DNA of 22,741 nucleotides. Source: Candidatus Scatomorpha stercorigallinarum (GTDB taxonomy: Bacteria; Bacillota_A; Clostridia; Oscillospirales; Oscillospiraceae). Shown piece by piece: positions 21,828-22,741 of this stretch; the stretch's first letter is position 1, and the number at the start of each line of letters is the position of its first letter. Location of the stretch: the NCBI GenBank assembly GCA_018713375.1, contig DVOV01000042.1, positions 1 to 22,741 on the forward strand, in the 5' to 3' direction. The notes beneath the pieces were generated by a model. The model had not been told where the DNA came from. It made no database searches and worked only from the letters and a program-made list of their open reading frames with translations. The position numbers were made by a program, and so were the translations under genes.

Positions 21828-21867
21828 TAGACCAGGGCACAGCCCTCTGCCTCCAGGCGCAGCCTGG
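21828..21867 (+). repeat. 40-bp imperfect direct repeat, copy 2
   Basis: Second copy of the TAGACC...CCAGGCGCAGCCTGG unit. It also contains an inner GGGC-ACA-GCCC hairpin. It ends one base before the livF stop codon complement, so it abuts the coding sequence. Confidence 0.75.
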
Positions 21868-22578
21868 TCAGGTGCCGAGGTAGGCGGCCTGCACGGCTTC
21901 GTTTTTCAGCAGCTCCTCGCCGGTGCCGGTGAGGGTGATACGGCCCGTCTCCAGGACGCAGCCGGTGTCCGCCGTTTGCAGGGCCATGTTGGCGTTCTGC
22001 TCGATGAGGAGGATGGTGGTGCCGCGCTCGTGTATCTCCTTGATGATGTCGAAGATGCCGCGGACGATGATGGGCGCGAGGCCCAGGCTGGGCTCGTCCA
22101 TCATGATGAGCTTGGGGCGGCTCATGAGCGCGCGGCCCACGGCCAGCATCTGCTGCTCGCCGCCGGAGAGCGTACCGCCCGCCTGCCAGGAGCGCTCCTT
22201 CAGGCGCGGGAACAGGCTGTAGACCCACTCGAGGTCCTCTTTCAGGTCGTCGTGGCGCAGATAGGCGCCGATCTTGAGGTTTTCCAGCACGGTGAGGTCG
22301 GCAAAGATGCGCCGCCCTTCCGGCACCAGGGTGACGCCGTGCTTGACGATGCTCGTGGGGTCGGCGCCGGTGATGTTCTCGCCCTCGAAGGTGATGGAGC
22401 CGCCGGAGGGCTTCACCAGCCCGGCGATGGCGCGCAGCGTGGAGCTCTTGCCCGCGCCGTTGGCGCCGATGAGCGTGACGATCTCGCCGCGCCGGACGTC
22501 GAAGGAGATGCCCTTGACGGCCTCGATGCCGCCGTAGCTCACTTTCAGGTCCTTGATGCTCAGTATGACGTCGCTCAT
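21868..22578 (-). CDS. livF: Branched-chain amino acid ABC transporter, ATP-binding protein
   Basis: The 236-residue ABC ATPase has Walker A GANGAGKSS (about 38-46), a Q-loop in the TFEGENITG/VPEGRRIF region, signature LSGGEQQ, Walker B LIMMDEPS, and LLIEQNA in place of the usual H-loop. VTLVPEGRRIFADLTVLENL and IEQNANMAL are characteristic of LivF. It powers high-affinity uptake of leucine, isoleucine and valine, or related amino acids or urea, together with LivG and two permeases. Its ATG overlaps the livG stop (ATGA). The family is firm; the transported ligand is inferred. Confidence 0.94.
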   Translation of the reverse strand: MSDVILSIKDLKVSYGGIEAVKGISFDVRRGEIVTLIGANGAGKSSTLRAIAGLVKPSGGSITFEGENITGADPTSIVKHGVTLVPEGRRIFADLTVLENLKIGAYLRHDDLKEDLEWVYSLFPRLKERSWQAGGTLSGGEQQMLAVGRALMSRPKLIMMDEPSLGLAPIIVRGIFDIIKEIHERGTTILLIEQNANMALQTADTGCVLETGRITLTGTGEELLKNEAVQAAYLGT

Positions 22579-22741
22579 TCTACCACCCCCAGGTATGCGT
22601 CGATGACGCGCTTGTCGGCCTTGACCACCTCGGGCGTGCCGGAGGAGATGAGCTTGCCGAAGTCGATGACGTAAATGCGGTCGGAAAACTGCATGACGAG
22701 GTCCATGTGGTGCTCTATCATGAGTATGGTCAGGTCGTGGT
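22575..22741 (-). CDS. livG: Branched-chain amino acid ABC transporter, ATP-binding protein, C-terminal part only
   Basis: Only the last 55 codons are present; the gene continues beyond the right edge. The visible piece begins at the H-loop region (LTILMIEHHMDLVMQFSDR) and continues with IYVIDFGKLISSGTP and a short tail ending AYLGVVE. This is the standard end of LivG, with the H-loop histidine that LivF lacks. It is translationally coupled to livF by a four-base ATGA overlap. The permease and binding-protein genes are probably further to the right. Confidence 0.9.
   Translation of the reverse strand, partial: HDLTILMIEHHMDLVMQFSDRIYVIDFGKLISSGTPEVVKADKRVIDAYLGVVE

Noticed and set aside
21588..21867. 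CRISPR array
   Set aside because: Only two imperfect repeats are present, with unequal hairpin-filled sequence between them and no cas genes nearby.

Overview
The window looks like chromosomal DNA from a high-G+C, anaerobic, low-oxygen-metabolism Firmicute of the Oscillospiraceae/Ruminococcaceae type (gut Clostridia). This is inferred from the ferredoxin-dependent 2-oxoacid oxidoreductase, the bacterial glycogen genes, strong AGGAGG-type ribosome sites with frequent GTG/TTG starts, and the Clostridia-like style of LysA, MgtE and AhcY. No rRNA, tRNA or CRISPR array was seen.

Layout. (1) Positions 1-1287 are the 3' part of a large serine recombinase in visibly lower-G+C DNA. This is the edge of an integrative element that meets the host chromosome just upstream of an MFS transporter (1393-2661). 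(2) A minus-strand operon runs ahcY (SAH hydrolase), mgtE (Mg2+ transporter), AEC-family permease (6372 down to 2735). It shares a bidirectional terminator with the MFS gene. (3) A plus-strand operon runs GntR/FCD regulator, P-loop ATPase, then four subunits of a 2-oxoacid:ferredoxin oxidoreductase (delta, alpha, beta, gamma; 6671-10815), and ends at a strong hairpin terminator. (4) A minus-strand operon runs response regulator, sensorless histidine kinase, lysA-like decarboxylase (13532 down to 10887), from a near-consensus promoter. (5) A divergent plus-strand glycogen operon runs glgB, glgA, an unusual 248-residue protein, and a GH13 alpha-glucan hydrolase (13723-19960), followed by an RlmI-type rRNA methyltransferase. 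(6) An orphan CsoR-type metal sensor has its own promoter and a candidate operator. (7) An intergenic block of hairpins is bracketed by two 40-bp imperfect repeats. (8) livF and the 3' end of livG (branched-chain amino acid ABC transporter ATPases) lie on the minus strand.

The most interesting item is the 248-residue protein between glgA and the GH13 gene (17220-17966). By eye it aligns over its central 110 residues with the middle of glycogen phosphorylase. It has lost the DTHP-like and YTNHT-like active-site segments and the whole PLP-binding C-terminal half. The frame is intact and coupled by ATGA to the next gene, so it looks like a retained, non-catalytic pseudo-phosphorylase built into a glycogen operon. 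Secondary points are a histidine kinase with no sensor region coupled to lysA, a P-loop ATPase travelling with the oxidoreductase, and the element/chromosome junction near 1288-1392.
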